Positions 15,567 to 25,076 of a DNA stretch of 64,000 bases are shown here, piece after piece. Each line of letters opens with the position of its first letter. The first letter of the stretch is position 1. This DNA comes from Pontibacter pamirensis (GTDB taxonomy: Bacteria > Bacteroidota > Bacteroidia > Cytophagales > Hymenobacteraceae). The stretch spans positions 56,225 to 120,224 of the forward strand of contig NZ_SSNI01000019.1 of NCBI RefSeq assembly GCF_010015475.1, written 5' to 3'. The notes beneath the pieces were generated by a model that saw only the letters and a list, made by a program, of their open reading frames with translations, was not told the origin of the DNA and did no database searches. Both the position numbers and the translations under genes were made by a program.

Positions 15567-17072
15567 ATGAAGAAAAAACGAGGAAGTGTAATTGCAGTAG
15601 TAGCTGCCTGCCTGTTAAGTGTGGGGGTGTTTTCCTGCTCAAAGGATAAGGACGAACCGGCACCTACCGGCCCGGGTACAACACCTCCTGTAGTAAATGT
15701 CCCGGATTTTGATATAGACCAGCTAAACGACACTTACGCCAACATTGCGCCCTACGAGTTTCGCCACAGGTGGGGACCCTACAATACGCATGACCCGTCC
15801 ATTATTAAGGCGGGGGAATACTACTACAGTTACAGTACAGATGTCGCATTTGGAGGTGGAGTACCGGCAGGCATACAGGTCCGAAGGTCAAAAGACCTGA
15901 TAGACTGGCAGTATGTAGGGCTGGCCTTTGACGGCTTGCCTCAAAAAGGGCGCGAATTCATTACGCAGCGCGGAGGTACTCCTTTTAACTCTTTGTGGGC
16001 GCCTTATATTATGAAAGTAGGGAACGAGTACCGGCTGTACTACTCTTTGTCCTCGCCTGAACCCACTCCTCGTTTAAGTGTCATTGGTCTGGCTACGTCC
16101 TCAAGTCCGGAAGGGCCTTGGGTAGAGAAGGATCTGGTGGTTACCTCCCTTAACAACAACAGCACACAAACGAATGCCATCGACCCTGCAGTTGTAGTAG
16201 ACAAGGCCGGAGACCATTGGTTTTATTATGGCTCCGCCTGGGATGGCATCTATGTGCTGAAACTGGACGCTGCCACAGGCTTGGCTGCAACGCCAGGTGA
16301 CAAAGGCCGGAGAATCGCGCAAAGAGGCTCTACCGGGAACAGCATCAACGGTAACATAGAAGGGCCGGAGGTTATCTATAACCCGGAGTTGGACAAGTAC
16401 TTCCTTTTCATCTCCTACGACTGGCTGGAGACAAAGTATAACGTGCGTGTTGGCCGCAGTGACTCCCCGGAAGGTCCTTTTTATGATTTCAATGGAAACG
16501 ATTTAAACGAGGAAGAAGATAACCTGCCGATGATTCTGGCGCCTTACCAATTTATGGGCCACAGTGGCTGGCAGGGAACCTCGCACCCTGCCGTATTCAG
16601 GGCAGATGATGGGCAGTATTATATGGCGCACCAGGGCAGGCCCGGTGAGAACAAGTACTTTATGGTGCTGCACGTGCGTAAAATACACTGGACGGAAGGC
16701 GGCTGGCCTGTGGTGTCTCCGGAACGCTACGCGGGTGTAGAACAAACGGCAGTTGCTGCCGATGAACTCGTAGGGGACTGGGAGCGGATTGTGCTGAGGT
16801 ACAACATAGTGCCCGGCTATGCCAACGAGCAGGTTTCTCCGGACTTTCAGGTGGCCACCAGCTTAATGTTGAATGCAGACGGCACACTTAACACTGACCC
16901 CGCCAGTACCTGGACATATGAGTCTCCTTGGCTGGAGTTGAAATGGAGCAATGGCCGAACCGAAAAGATGTATGTGGAACGCGGAAGAGACTGGGAAAAT
17001 AAAGAGGCCAGCACGCTGCTTTTTACAGGATTGGATGAGCAAGGCACCGCTATATGGGGAAAGAAACGTTAG
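15567..17072 (+). CDS. GH43 endo-1,5-alpha-L-arabinanase lipoprotein with C-terminal domain
   Basis: 501 residues from the ATG at 15567 (the frame is open to a TTG at 15552). A lipoprotein signal ends at lipobox VFSC, followed by a charged linker. The GH43 propeller has Asp in THDPSIIKAGEYYYSY, Asp in AIDPAVVVDKAGDHWFYYG, and Glu in IEGPEVIYNPELDKYF. After about residue 385 a second beta domain resembles the C-terminal domain of two-domain arabinanases such as Bacillus Abn2. Such enzymes cut internal alpha-1,5 links of arabinan. Lipidation suggests a cell-surface or periplasmic lipoprotein that shortens arabinan before SusC/SusD uptake. Confidence 0.9.
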   Translation: MKKKRGSVIAVVAACLLSVGVFSCSKDKDEPAPTGPGTTPPVVNVPDFDIDQLNDTYANIAPYEFRHRWGPYNTHDPSIIKAGEYYYSYSTDVAFGGGVPAGIQVRRSKDLIDWQYVGLAFDGLPQKGREFITQRGGTPFNSLWAPYIMKVGNEYRLYYSLSSPEPTPRLSVIGLATSSSPEGPWVEKDLVVTSLNNNSTQTNAIDPAVVVDKAGDHWFYYGSAWDGIYVLKLDAATGLAATPGDKGRRIAQRGSTGNSINGNIEGPEVIYNPELDKYFLFISYDWLETKYNVRVGRSDSPEGPFYDFNGNDLNEEEDNLPMILAPYQFMGHSGWQGTSHPAVFRADDGQYYMAHQGRPGENKYFMVLHVRKIHWTEGGWPVVSPERYAGVEQTAVAADELVGDWERIVLRYNIVPGYANEQVSPDFQVATSLMLNADGTLNTDPASTWTYESPWLELKWSNGRTEKMYVERGRDWENKEASTLLFTGLDEQGTAIWGKKR

Positions 17073-17180
17073 CAGTAGCAAGGGGTGTTTTGTTTGTTAC
17101 GGTAAAGAGCAGGCACAGCGTTTTTCTCTCGCTGTTGTCTCTTGCTCCCGAAGGATGTTTTACAAATAAAAACCAGGTCT

Positions 17181-18227
17181 ATGTTGTATAACCCGAAAAA
17201 AACAGGCTTGCTAAAGTTGGTAGTACTACTTACTTTCTTGCTGGCAGCTGTGCCTTCTGCGTTTGCTCAGACACAACAGAATAAACGGATTTCTGTGCAT
17301 GATCCGGTGATGACTAAAGAGGGCGATACCTACTATCTTTTTGCCACGGGGAGAGGTATAGCAGTGTGGTCGTCGAAAGACATGATAAACTGGGAAAGAG
17401 AGAAGCCTGTTTTTGAAAAGGCTCCGGAATGGGTTAATAACGTAGTGCCGGGTTTCAGGAATCATATATGGGCTCCGGATATTGCTAAGCACAACGGTCA
17501 GTATTATCTCTACTACTCTGTCTCTGCATTTGGTAAAAACACTTCTGCCATCGGAGTGGCGACAAATACGACACTGAACTCCAACGATGCAAACTATAAA
17601 TGGGTGGATCATGGCATTGTGGTGCAGTCGGTGCCGGGGCGGGACATGTGGAATGCCATTGACCCTAACCTGATTCTCGATGAGCAGGGCCAGCCGTGGC
17701 TGTCTTTTGGTTCTTTCTGGAACGGGCTAAAAATCGTGAAGCTAAAGAAAGACCTGCTTTCTGTTGCGGAAAATCCGCAGGAGTGGCATACCGTTGTGCA
17801 GCGGGAGCGTACTGACACATTAGATGAAAGATACGCAGGAAACGGTGCTGTTGAGGCGCCTTTTATCTATAAAAAGGGAAACTACTACTATCTCTTTGCC
17901 TCCTTTGACTATTGCTGCCGCGGCCCTAAAAGCACCTATAAAATGGTTGTTGGCCGCTCTGAGAAAGTGACCGGGCCTTATGTTGACAAAGAAGGGAAGA
18001 AGATGACGCAAGGGGGCGGCAGCCTGCTCCTGGAAGGCGATGATAACTGGCATGGCGTCGGGCATAACTCTGTGTATGATTTTGATGGGCAGGACTACCT
18101 AGTTTTTCATGCATATGACGCAGCAGACGAGGGCAAGCCAAAGCTTAGAATAGAAAAGTTAAGTTGGGATAAGAAAGGCTGGCCTGAGGTAACCGGAGTG
18201 TCAACTGCAGCAAGAAAGGAAAAGTAA
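17181..18227 (+). CDS. GH43 arabinanase, single domain, exported
   Basis: 348 residues from the ATG at 17181, chosen because it opens the signal peptide (ends PSAFAQ). The single-domain GH43 arabinanase pattern is clear: VHDPVMTKEGDTYYLF, HIWAPDIAKHNGQYYLYYS, AIDPNLILDEQGQPWLSFGS, and AVEAPFIYKKGNYYYLF with the catalytic Glu. CCRGPKSTYKMVVGRS is typical of endo-arabinanases. It is a close paralogue of the gene at 38162 but lacks about 25 residues between LDER and EAPF. It lies 108 bases after the preceding arabinanase with no operator copy, so it is probably co-transcribed. Confidence 0.9.
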   Translation: MLYNPKKTGLLKLVVLLTFLLAAVPSAFAQTQQNKRISVHDPVMTKEGDTYYLFATGRGIAVWSSKDMINWEREKPVFEKAPEWVNNVVPGFRNHIWAPDIAKHNGQYYLYYSVSAFGKNTSAIGVATNTTLNSNDANYKWVDHGIVVQSVPGRDMWNAIDPNLILDEQGQPWLSFGSFWNGLKIVKLKKDLLSVAENPQEWHTVVQRERTDTLDERYAGNGAVEAPFIYKKGNYYYLFASFDYCCRGPKSTYKMVVGRSEKVTGPYVDKEGKKMTQGGGSLLLEGDDNWHGVGHNSVYDFDGQDYLVFHAYDAADEGKPKLRIEKLSWDKKGWPEVTGVSTAARKEK

Positions 18228-18786
18228 TCTTCAGTTCTTCTGGAGTACAATAAAATAAATGCATCGTATAACTCATAAGGATGTACTGGTGCTATATTTA
18301 GCACTAAATAAATCGCGTTTTACTAGGTCGTAAAGCTTATTTGATGTAAAAATTTTTTAATCGTCAAAAAGACGTTTATATTTGAGTGGTTACTCACAAA
18401 TTTGCCTGGTAAGCAGATTTTTATTGATGCAGTTCTTTTCTTAGTTTGCTATTTTGAATTATACAAGAGAGTATGCTTTCACTAATAAGCTTTTACAAGT
18501 TACATAAACAATTAAACAATCAGCTCAGACGCCCCACTTACCTCGGTAGCAGACCAGGTACAGCAAAATAATGAGAATAGAAGGTCACCTTAACAAAGGC
18601 TAATGTTGCCACTATAAGGTCAGCGGCGCAGTAAATAAACTGCACTGCGTTAAAGATGCTGTTTCATCTTAAAACACTGAACAAGGGAAACAAATCAAAA
18701 CCACTGAAGGCCCATGTAAACCAGCTACCCAGGTGGAATAAGATGGAAGTTATTTGAAACACTATACTACTCACAAACTAGAATAC
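18228..18786 (+). other. Long leader and promoter region of the susC gene
   Basis: 559 bases without a gene. It holds a half operator (ATGTAAAAATT, 18344-18354, the same 11 bases as copy 2) and a -7 element (18377-18384). About 400 bases of putative 5' leader follow. A short hairpin, GCAGT-N6-ACTGC, lies near 18629-18644. No small gene is convincing here. Confidence 0.5.
18377..18384 (+). promoter_or_regulatory. -7 element TATATTTG before susC
   Basis: TATATTTG fits TAnnTTTG. It follows the half operator and the small inverted repeat CGTC-AAAAA-GACG (18362-18374). No TTG stands at the ideal distance upstream (TTTT instead), so the promoter may depend on an activator. It implies a leader of about 400 bases. 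Confidence 0.45.
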
Positions 18787-21700
18787 ATGATGAAACCTTT
18801 CCGCAAATTTCCGCTACTGATGCCAGTAGTGCTGTGTGCCGGGCTACAATTTCCCGCCCATGCGCAGGCGCTCACGGCAATGTCAGGGCTGCTGCCTGAC
18901 AAGAATTTATCTATTGAGAAGCTAAAGAATAATACACCTCTGCTTCCGTCTGCTACCCAGAATGAGAGCATCATGCTGGCTGTAAAATCGGCTGTTAAGT
19001 CAGAGAAAGCAGTTGCCATCACTGTGTCAGGTAGAGTGACAGGTGAGGAAGGTACTGGTTTACCCGGGGTAAGTGTGGCTTTAAAGGGGACATCTTTAGG
19101 CGCTATCACAGATATTGATGGTAACTATACACTGACGGTGCCTGATGGCCAGGAAAATGGCACATTAGTCTTCTCTTACATCGGTTACACAGCTCAGGAA
19201 GTGCCTATCAATAGCAGGAGCACTATTAATGTGGAGTTAGCACCCGATGTAACAGCACTCGAAGAGGTGGTGGTTATCGGTTACCAGACCATACAGAAGA
19301 AAGACCTGACAGGTGCGGCCTCTGTTGTAAGTCCGGAAGCAGCCAATAAAGTAACGGCCGCTACCGTAGCAGAATCCATTCAGGGTTTAGCCCCGGGAGT
19401 TACGGTGCGTAACTCAGGCCGGCCGGGAGCAGGCGCAGCGATTGATATACGAGGTGTTGCCAGCTTTTCGGGCACAAACCCCTTGTATGTTATTGACGGT
19501 ATGATTGCGGATGCGACTCCTACCATCAATCCAAATGATATTGCATCCATCCAAATCCTGAAAGATGCTTCTGCGGCTGCTATTTATGGCTCAAGAGCAG
19601 GTAACGGGGTAATCATTATCACAACAAAGCAAGGAAAGGCAGGCCCGGCTAAAATTGCTGTCTCTGTAAAGCACGGTGTGCAGCAGCTGCCTAAGCTTTG
19701 GGATATGATGAATTCGGAGGAATTTGCGGCCACACAGCGCCAGCAGTATGAAAACTCCGGAGCCACACCGCCCGCCAGTGTTACGCTTACTCCCCCAGCT
19801 AATTATGATGATGTAAGGCACTGGACACGGACAGACACTGACTGGCAGGATGAGGCGACACAGTTAGGAACACTGGCAGACTATAACGTAACCTTATCAG
19901 GAGGCTCAGAAGCCGGCAATTACCTGCTTTCCGGGTCATATTTCACAAATGAGGGCGTTGTGGTTGGCAACACTTTTGATCGTGCCAGTCTACGCCTGAA
20001 CACGCAGGGTAAAAAGGGCAGAGTAACCTTCGGCGAAAACCTTGTGTTGACGCACTCTTGGGAAGAGCGCCCTCTGCTGGCCAACCCTTTCTATGATATG
20101 CCGCAGTTGCTTCCTGTCATCCCTGTGCAGGATCCTAGTCTGGTCAGCCCAGGCAACCCAGGAGGCTGGGGCTTAGGTGACCAGACAGCAGCGCCTGTAT
20201 ACGCCTGGAACTATATTGCGATGACAGAACTGTTTAACACCACGCACAGATTTTCCAGGGCAGTAGGTAATGCTTACGCCGATGTTGAAATATTTGACTG
20301 GTTAAGCTACCGCTTCAACGCTGGTCTGGATGCAGGATTCGACTTCCATCAGAACGTGAGAACACCTGGTAACTGGGTGCTTGCGCAGGCATTTGAGCCA
20401 AGCCACGTGTACCAGAACCGGCAGAACTTCCATTCTTTGCTGTTTGAGAATACCCTTAATTTTAACAAGGAGTTTGGCCGCCATAGCATCAACGGTGTGT
20501 TGGGATATACACAACAGTGGAATAAAAGAGAGGTGATGGAAGCCAGACGCAATGAGCTGGTTAACTTTGGAGGGCGAACCTTCACGACCATCAGTTCTGC
20601 TATCGGGGAACAGTCTTCAGAAGGTGGTATACCAGTTGACTACCGTATTAACGGTACACTGGGTAGGCTAAATTATACCTTTGATGATAAGTACCTGCTA
20701 ACCCTGACGGGTCGTTATGACCAAGACTCCCGCTTTGGTGAAGACAATCGTAATGGCTTCTTCCCTTCCGTAGCGCTGGGTTGGAGAATAAGTGATGAGG
20801 ACTTCCTAAACATTGATTGGTTATCAGACCTGAAACTGCGTGCTTCCTATGGCGAGTTGGGCATTGTTCAGGTTAACTCCTGGGATGATGTTGGTGTAAT
20901 TAACAACAACCCAAGGGTGGTTTTCGGTCCTAATAACGATATTATCGCTGTAGGTGCGTACCAAGCCCGCCTGGTGAACCCAGACTTGCGCTGGGAAGTC
21001 AGAACAATGCAGAACTATGGTTTTGACGCAGCATTCTTTAATAACAAGCTCCTGGTAACGGCGGAGTATTACAACTCCTTATCCGAAGACGTATTGGTTC
21101 AGCTAGAAATTCCTTTCTATACTGGTAATCTTGAAGGCGCTCCATTTGTGAACGCGGCTTCCATCAGTAACAGAGGCCTTGAGTTCTCTGCCACGTACCG
21201 CAGCTTTGAGAATGCCTTTAAGTGGGATGCCTCCGCTAACTTTACCACCATCAAAAACAGGGTAGAGGATGTTGGTAATCAGGGAGAAGGAATAGACTAC
21301 ATTATAGCTGGAAATACCCGCTCTCAAATAGGCCGTGGTGTAGGAGAGTGGTATGTAATACAAACAGATGGTATCTTCCAGAGCGAGGAGGAAGTACTAA
21401 ATCATACAAATTCAGACGGTAACGTGATACAGCCTTTCTCTCAGCCGGGTGACATTCGCTTCGTGGACCTGAACGACGATGGAGAAATAAACGCCGATGA
21501 CCGGACCTTTGCCGGCTCGCCATGGCCTACGCTGCAAACAGGAGCGCAATTTAATGCTTCTTATGGTGGCTTTACCTTTAACCTGCAACTGGTGGGAGTA
21601 TTCGGGCATACAGTGTATAATGACGTGAGAAGAATACTCGATTCATACGTGAATACAAACTTCCGCAGCGATATTAGCCCATGGACTCCGACGAACACTA

Positions 21701-22026
21701 ATACCTCTGATCCAAGACTGGCTCGGAATACAGAGCAGGGGATAATACTGAATAACCGTGCTGACAGTGATCGCTGGCTGGAAGATGCCTCTTATGTGCG
21801 GGTACGTAACTTAGAAATAGGCTACAATTTACCAGCAACGTTTCTGAGCAGGATTCATACGAACAATGCCCGTGTATTCATCAGTGGACAAAACCTGCTG
21901 ACATTTACAGGGTACTCAGGTCTTGACCCTGATGTAACGGGTGCAAGCCTCTTACAAAGAGGATTGGATGCCGGAAACTGGCCAGCCAGCCGGGTATATT
22001 CACTTGGCCTGAATTTTGAGTTTTAA
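18787..22026 (+). CDS. SusC/RagA TonB-linked outer-membrane transporter
   Basis: 1,079 residues from the ATG at 18787 (18790 also possible), with a signal peptide ending FPAHAQ. After an unusual linker (about 25-78) come a carboxypeptidase-regulatory-like domain (VSGRVTGEEGTGLPGVSVAL, about 79-155), a TonB plug (about 165-290, with IDGMIADATP and DASAAAIYGSRAGNGVII) and a 22-strand-type barrel. No STN domain is present, so FecR-type signalling is not expected. With the SusD protein downstream it should import arabino-oligosaccharides across the outer membrane using TonB energy. The substrate is inferred from the glycosidases on both sides. Confidence 0.95.
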   Translation: MMKPFRKFPLLMPVVLCAGLQFPAHAQALTAMSGLLPDKNLSIEKLKNNTPLLPSATQNESIMLAVKSAVKSEKAVAITVSGRVTGEEGTGLPGVSVALKGTSLGAITDIDGNYTLTVPDGQENGTLVFSYIGYTAQEVPINSRSTINVELAPDVTALEEVVVIGYQTIQKKDLTGAASVVSPEAANKVTAATVAESIQGLAPGVTVRNSGRPGAGAAIDIRGVASFSGTNPLYVIDGMIADATPTINPNDIASIQILKDASAAAIYGSRAGNGVIIITTKQGKAGPAKIAVSVKHGVQQLPKLWDMMNSEEFAATQRQQYENSGATPPASVTLTPPANYDDVRHWTRTDTDWQDEATQLGTLADYNVTLSGGSEAGNYLLSGSYFTNEGVVVGNTFDRASLRLNTQGKKGRVTFGENLVLTHSWEERPLLANPFYDMPQLLPVIPVQDPSLVSPGNPGGWGLGDQTAAPVYAWNYIAMTELFNTTHRFSRAVGNAYADVEIFDWLSYRFNAGLDAGFDFHQNVRTPGNWVLAQAFEPSHVYQNRQNFHSLLFENTLNFNKEFGRHSINGVLGYTQQWNKREVMEARRNELVNFGGRTFTTISSAIGEQSSEGGIPVDYRINGTLGRLNYTFDDKYLLTLTGRYDQDSRFGEDNRNGFFPSVALGWRISDEDFLNIDWLSDLKLRASYGELGIVQVNSWDDVGVINNNPRVVFGPNNDIIAVGAYQARLVNPDLRWEVRTMQNYGFDAAFFNNKLLVTAEYYNSLSEDVLVQLEIPFYTGNLEGAPFVNAASISNRGLEFSATYRSFENAFKWDASANFTTIKNRVEDVGNQGEGIDYIIAGNTRSQIGRGVGEWYVIQTDGIFQSEEEVLNHTNSDGNVIQPFSQPGDIRFVDLNDDGEINADDRTFAGSPWPTLQTGAQFNASYGGFTFNLQLVGVFGHTVYNDVRRILDSYVNTNFRSDISPWTPTNTNTSDPRLARNTEQGIILNNRADSDRWLEDASYVRVRNLEIGYNLPATFLSRIHTNNARVFISGQNLLTFTGYSGLDPDVTGASLLQRGLDAGNWPASRVYSLGLNFEF

Positions 22027-22052
22027 TGCTTATCCAAAAGAAGAATCCATTT

Positions 22053-23597
22053 ATGAAAAAGATACTATATGTAATGTTGGCAGCCGGGTTAACGATGACC
22101 AGTTGTGAAAACGACCTGGATATTGTAAACCCGAATGCGCCTACCACTGACGTTTTCTGGCAGGATGCCACGGATGCAGTGCAGGGGGTTAACGCTATTT
22201 ACAGCACCTTGCACCGGGGGCCTATCGTGCTGTGGCAGTGGTTTTACTACACCGTACGCTCTGACGAGGCTTTTAGCCGAAGCCCTAGGGTAGACATCCC
22301 GAACAACATGGACAAGTTCCTGATCACGGACTATAACTTCGGTGAAACCAACTGGATTTATGGGGACAACTACATTGGTATTTTCCGTGCCAACCAGGTG
22401 CTCGCCAATGTTCCGGACATAGAAATGGACCCAGACCTAAAGGCCCGCATTATCGGAGAGGCTAAATTCCTCCGGGGCTTTTTCTACTATAACCTAGCCA
22501 GTTTATACGGAAATGTGCCGATTATCCTGGAGCCATCTACTCCCACTATTCTGCCGGCAAATGCTACCAGGGATGAAGTCTGGGCACAGGTGGCGCAAGA
22601 CCTGACAGAGGCTGCAGAAGTATTACCTCTCAGTTATTCTGGTGCAAATGTAGGGCGCGTAACCAGAGGAGCTGCAAAGGCTTTACTTGCGAAGGTGTAC
22701 ATGCAGCAACGGAACTATGCTGCTGCCTTAGAGCCACTGCAGTGGCTTGTGGAAGGGCCGGGCAGTGAGGTTTACGACCTGGTGCCAAACTACCGTGACA
22801 ACTTTCTGGCGTCCACTGAAAACAACGTGGAGTCAGTATTTGAATGGCAGTTTGCCACCAACGAGTCTGAGTTTACAGACAACGACGTGGCTACGCCAAA
22901 TCAGAACTATGGTTCACCACTTGCTCAATTTATCGCACCGGCAAACGTTGGCTTCTCTGATGCGGAAGTACGCCGCTGGGTAGTCGATGAATTCTATGAA
23001 GAGGAAACTGTGAACGGAGAAAGAGATCCACGCTTGGAAGCGTCCATCTTCTTTGATTCTACTGATGTAAGAGGGCCTGAGTTCACCATGATATATGGAC
23101 AGACCTTTGCGCAGCGGTATGGACTGGACGACGACAGAGCCTGGTTCAGGAAGTTTGCCAATGATGCCGAACCTGGCCGTACAGGAGAGGGATTCCGTTC
23201 TGCTAACAACTACCGCTTCATCCGTTATGCAGATGTGCTGCTGATGTATGCTGAAACACTGAACCAACTGGGAAGAACACAGGAGGCATACCAGTACGTA
23301 GACCGGGTGAGACAGAGAGTCAACCTTCCTCCTCTGTCAGAGGTTAGACCTAACATGACGCAGGAGCAGTTCCATGAGCAGATTAAGCATGAAAGAGTAA
23401 CAGAGCTTTCTGGTGAAGGCCACCGTTGGAACGACTTAGACAGATGGGGTTACTTTGAAAGCCAGGAAAAACTGAATGAACTCATTGAACGAGACCCGGC
23501 TTTTGAAACCTTCATGCTTGACAGACACAGGCTGCTGCCTCTTCCACAGCGGGATGTTGACATTAACCCGAACTTAGTACAGAATCCAAATTACTAA
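22053..23597 (+). CDS. SusD/RagB surface glycan-binding lipoprotein
   Basis: 514 residues from the ATG at 22053, which opens a lipoprotein signal with lipobox TSC (MKKILYVMLAAGLTMTSCEN). An ATG at 22026 overlaps the susC stop but adds a polar extension before the signal. The body shows SusD traits: NPNAPTTDVFWQDATDA near the N-terminus, helical TPR-like segments (ARIIGEAKFLRGFFYYNL), and a C-terminal region with RYADVLLMYAETLNQLG and ERVTELSGEGHRWNDLDRWG. SusD proteins cap the SusC barrel and bind oligosaccharides at the surface. A very strong hairpin follows. Confidence 0.95.
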   Translation: MKKILYVMLAAGLTMTSCENDLDIVNPNAPTTDVFWQDATDAVQGVNAIYSTLHRGPIVLWQWFYYTVRSDEAFSRSPRVDIPNNMDKFLITDYNFGETNWIYGDNYIGIFRANQVLANVPDIEMDPDLKARIIGEAKFLRGFFYYNLASLYGNVPIILEPSTPTILPANATRDEVWAQVAQDLTEAAEVLPLSYSGANVGRVTRGAAKALLAKVYMQQRNYAAALEPLQWLVEGPGSEVYDLVPNYRDNFLASTENNVESVFEWQFATNESEFTDNDVATPNQNYGSPLAQFIAPANVGFSDAEVRRWVVDEFYEEETVNGERDPRLEASIFFDSTDVRGPEFTMIYGQTFAQRYGLDDDRAWFRKFANDAEPGRTGEGFRSANNYRFIRYADVLLMYAETLNQLGRTQEAYQYVDRVRQRVNLPPLSEVRPNMTQEQFHEQIKHERVTELSGEGHRWNDLDRWGYFESQEKLNELIERDPAFETFMLDRHRLLPLPQRDVDINPNLVQNPNY

Positions 23598-23609
23598 GGC
23601 ATATACTTT

Positions 23610-23661
23610 ATCTCAGGGTCTTGGGAGTTGCTCCGGCAACTCCCAAGACCCTGAGATTTTT
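23610..23661 (+). terminator. Perfect 22-bp hairpin terminator after susD
   Basis: The 22-base arm 23610-23631 is exactly complementary to 23636-23657, with tetraloop TCCG and then TTTTT. It divides the susCD unit from the downstream enzyme genes; partial read-through is possible. Confidence 0.9.
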
Positions 23662-23710
23662 CATTACAGATGGTAGCTGATAAGTTGTACAGAAGAATAA
23701 TCACCTGCCG

Positions 23711-23730
23711 GAGTAAAAATTAAATTACTC
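23711..23730 (+). repeat. Inverted repeat over the GH93-like gene's ribosome-entry region
   Basis: GAGTAA (23711-23716) and TTACTC (23725-23730) are exact complements with 8 AT-rich bases between, ending 4 bases before the start codon. If formed in RNA it would cover the ribosome-entry region; as DNA it could be an operator. Confidence 0.4.
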
Positions 23731-23734
23731 AAGC

Positions 23735-24946
23735 ATGAAGTTTCTCAAAATCAAAGTTCTTGTACTTCTATTAGGGCAACTGTTTTTGGTTTCCTGCAAA
23801 GAGGACCCGAAGACTGACCCCATTACCCCAACTCCCGTCACGGCTGCGCCAGATGACCTGCCGCCAGTAGATACCTCTACGCCCAGCCTGACCATTACGT
23901 GGGAAGAGGATGCCATCAAAATGTCGCATGACGTATATTTTGCTGAGTACGGGCGGGCACACAGAGTAAAAGGAGATACTGTTTTATTTACCTATCATTT
24001 TGGTCCCTTTCAGAATGAATGGGACAACATTGCCATCAAAAGAAGTATTGACGGTGGCAACACCTGGTCTGAGGCAGAAACCATCGTGGCCGACGACAAC
24101 CCCAACTACTACGGGTTCGCTAACCCGGAACTGATCACGCTCCAGAATGGGGATGTGATACTCGCCTACACCGGGCGGGGCAATCCGGATGATAACGCGC
24201 ACGCTAATATTCAAATCCGTGTCAGCAAAGACAGAGGCTGGACATTTGGGCCGCCCCAGATAGTAGCTACCGGCCGCTCCTGGGAGCCTGCCATGATACA
24301 ACTGCCGGATGGTGAAATAGAACTCTTTTATTCAAGTGAGGCCCGTTGGTGGGCCGGACCGGGCGCCACAGCCGAACAGCAGGAGATATTGATGGTGCGC
24401 TCCACGGATAACGGAGCTACTTGGTCTTATCCTGTTCAGGTGGCGTATACGCCGGGTATGCGCGATGGTATGGCGGTACCGCTTGTGCTGCAAAATGATA
24501 AAGGTATTGTTTTCCCCATTGAGTCTGTGAACAACACAGCCTCCCCCTGGATTCTGTGGTCATCGCTGGAGGCGAGGTGGGATTATGCTGGAGTCGGTGC
24601 GATACAAAACGAAAGGCGCTGGCTTGCCACAAGAGAATCTATATGGGGAGGCGCGCCTTACATTATACAGCTGCCGACAGGCGAAACAGTGCTGTCGGTG
24701 CAGGACAGAGGAGGCAGAGCAATTGGTTCTGACTGGAAAAAGAACACGATGCTGGTGTTGGTCGGCAACAGTGTTGCCAAAAACTTCACCAACATCAGCT
24801 ATCCCTGGCCAGACCTGCCTCTGTATGAAGGCGCATACTATAGTTCACTCTTTCTAAAAGATCCGCAGACGCTGGTCATCATCACAACCCGAAACTTTGG
24901 GGATGGGCACAGTGAGGTATACTGGAAAGAGGGACGTATCCATTGA
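23735..24946 (+). CDS. Sialidase-fold exo-arabinanase candidate (GH93-like)
   Basis: 403 residues with a lipoprotein signal (lipobox VSC) and a Pro/Thr-rich linker. The body is a six-bladed sialidase-fold propeller with Asp-box motifs SIDGGNTW, SKDRGWTF and STDNGATW. Catalytic-type acids occur in the segments YYGFANPELI and GRSWEPAMIQL. Two readings fit: a BNR-repeat sialidase or a GH93 exo-alpha-1,5-L-arabinanase that releases arabinobiose. The arabinan locus, and the absence of any sialic acid gene, favour GH93. It follows the susD terminator by 73 bases. Confidence 0.72.
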   Translation: MKFLKIKVLVLLLGQLFLVSCKEDPKTDPITPTPVTAAPDDLPPVDTSTPSLTITWEEDAIKMSHDVYFAEYGRAHRVKGDTVLFTYHFGPFQNEWDNIAIKRSIDGGNTWSEAETIVADDNPNYYGFANPELITLQNGDVILAYTGRGNPDDNAHANIQIRVSKDRGWTFGPPQIVATGRSWEPAMIQLPDGEIELFYSSEARWWAGPGATAEQQEILMVRSTDNGATWSYPVQVAYTPGMRDGMAVPLVLQNDKGIVFPIESVNNTASPWILWSSLEARWDYAGVGAIQNERRWLATRESIWGGAPYIIQLPTGETVLSVQDRGGRAIGSDWKKNTMLVLVGNSVAKNFTNISYPWPDLPLYEGAYYSSLFLKDPQTLVIITTRNFGDGHSEVYWKEGRIH

Positions 24947-25076
24947 TTTGTAACTTACCTGCAGCAGGTAGATACAGCGTACAGTCACCTGCTGCTGCGT
25001 AAGAACTAGCTTCAGCTCGCAACTAATCAGGATGTAAAGGGCGTGTAGAACTAGTAAAGAATGTTTATATTTAAAT

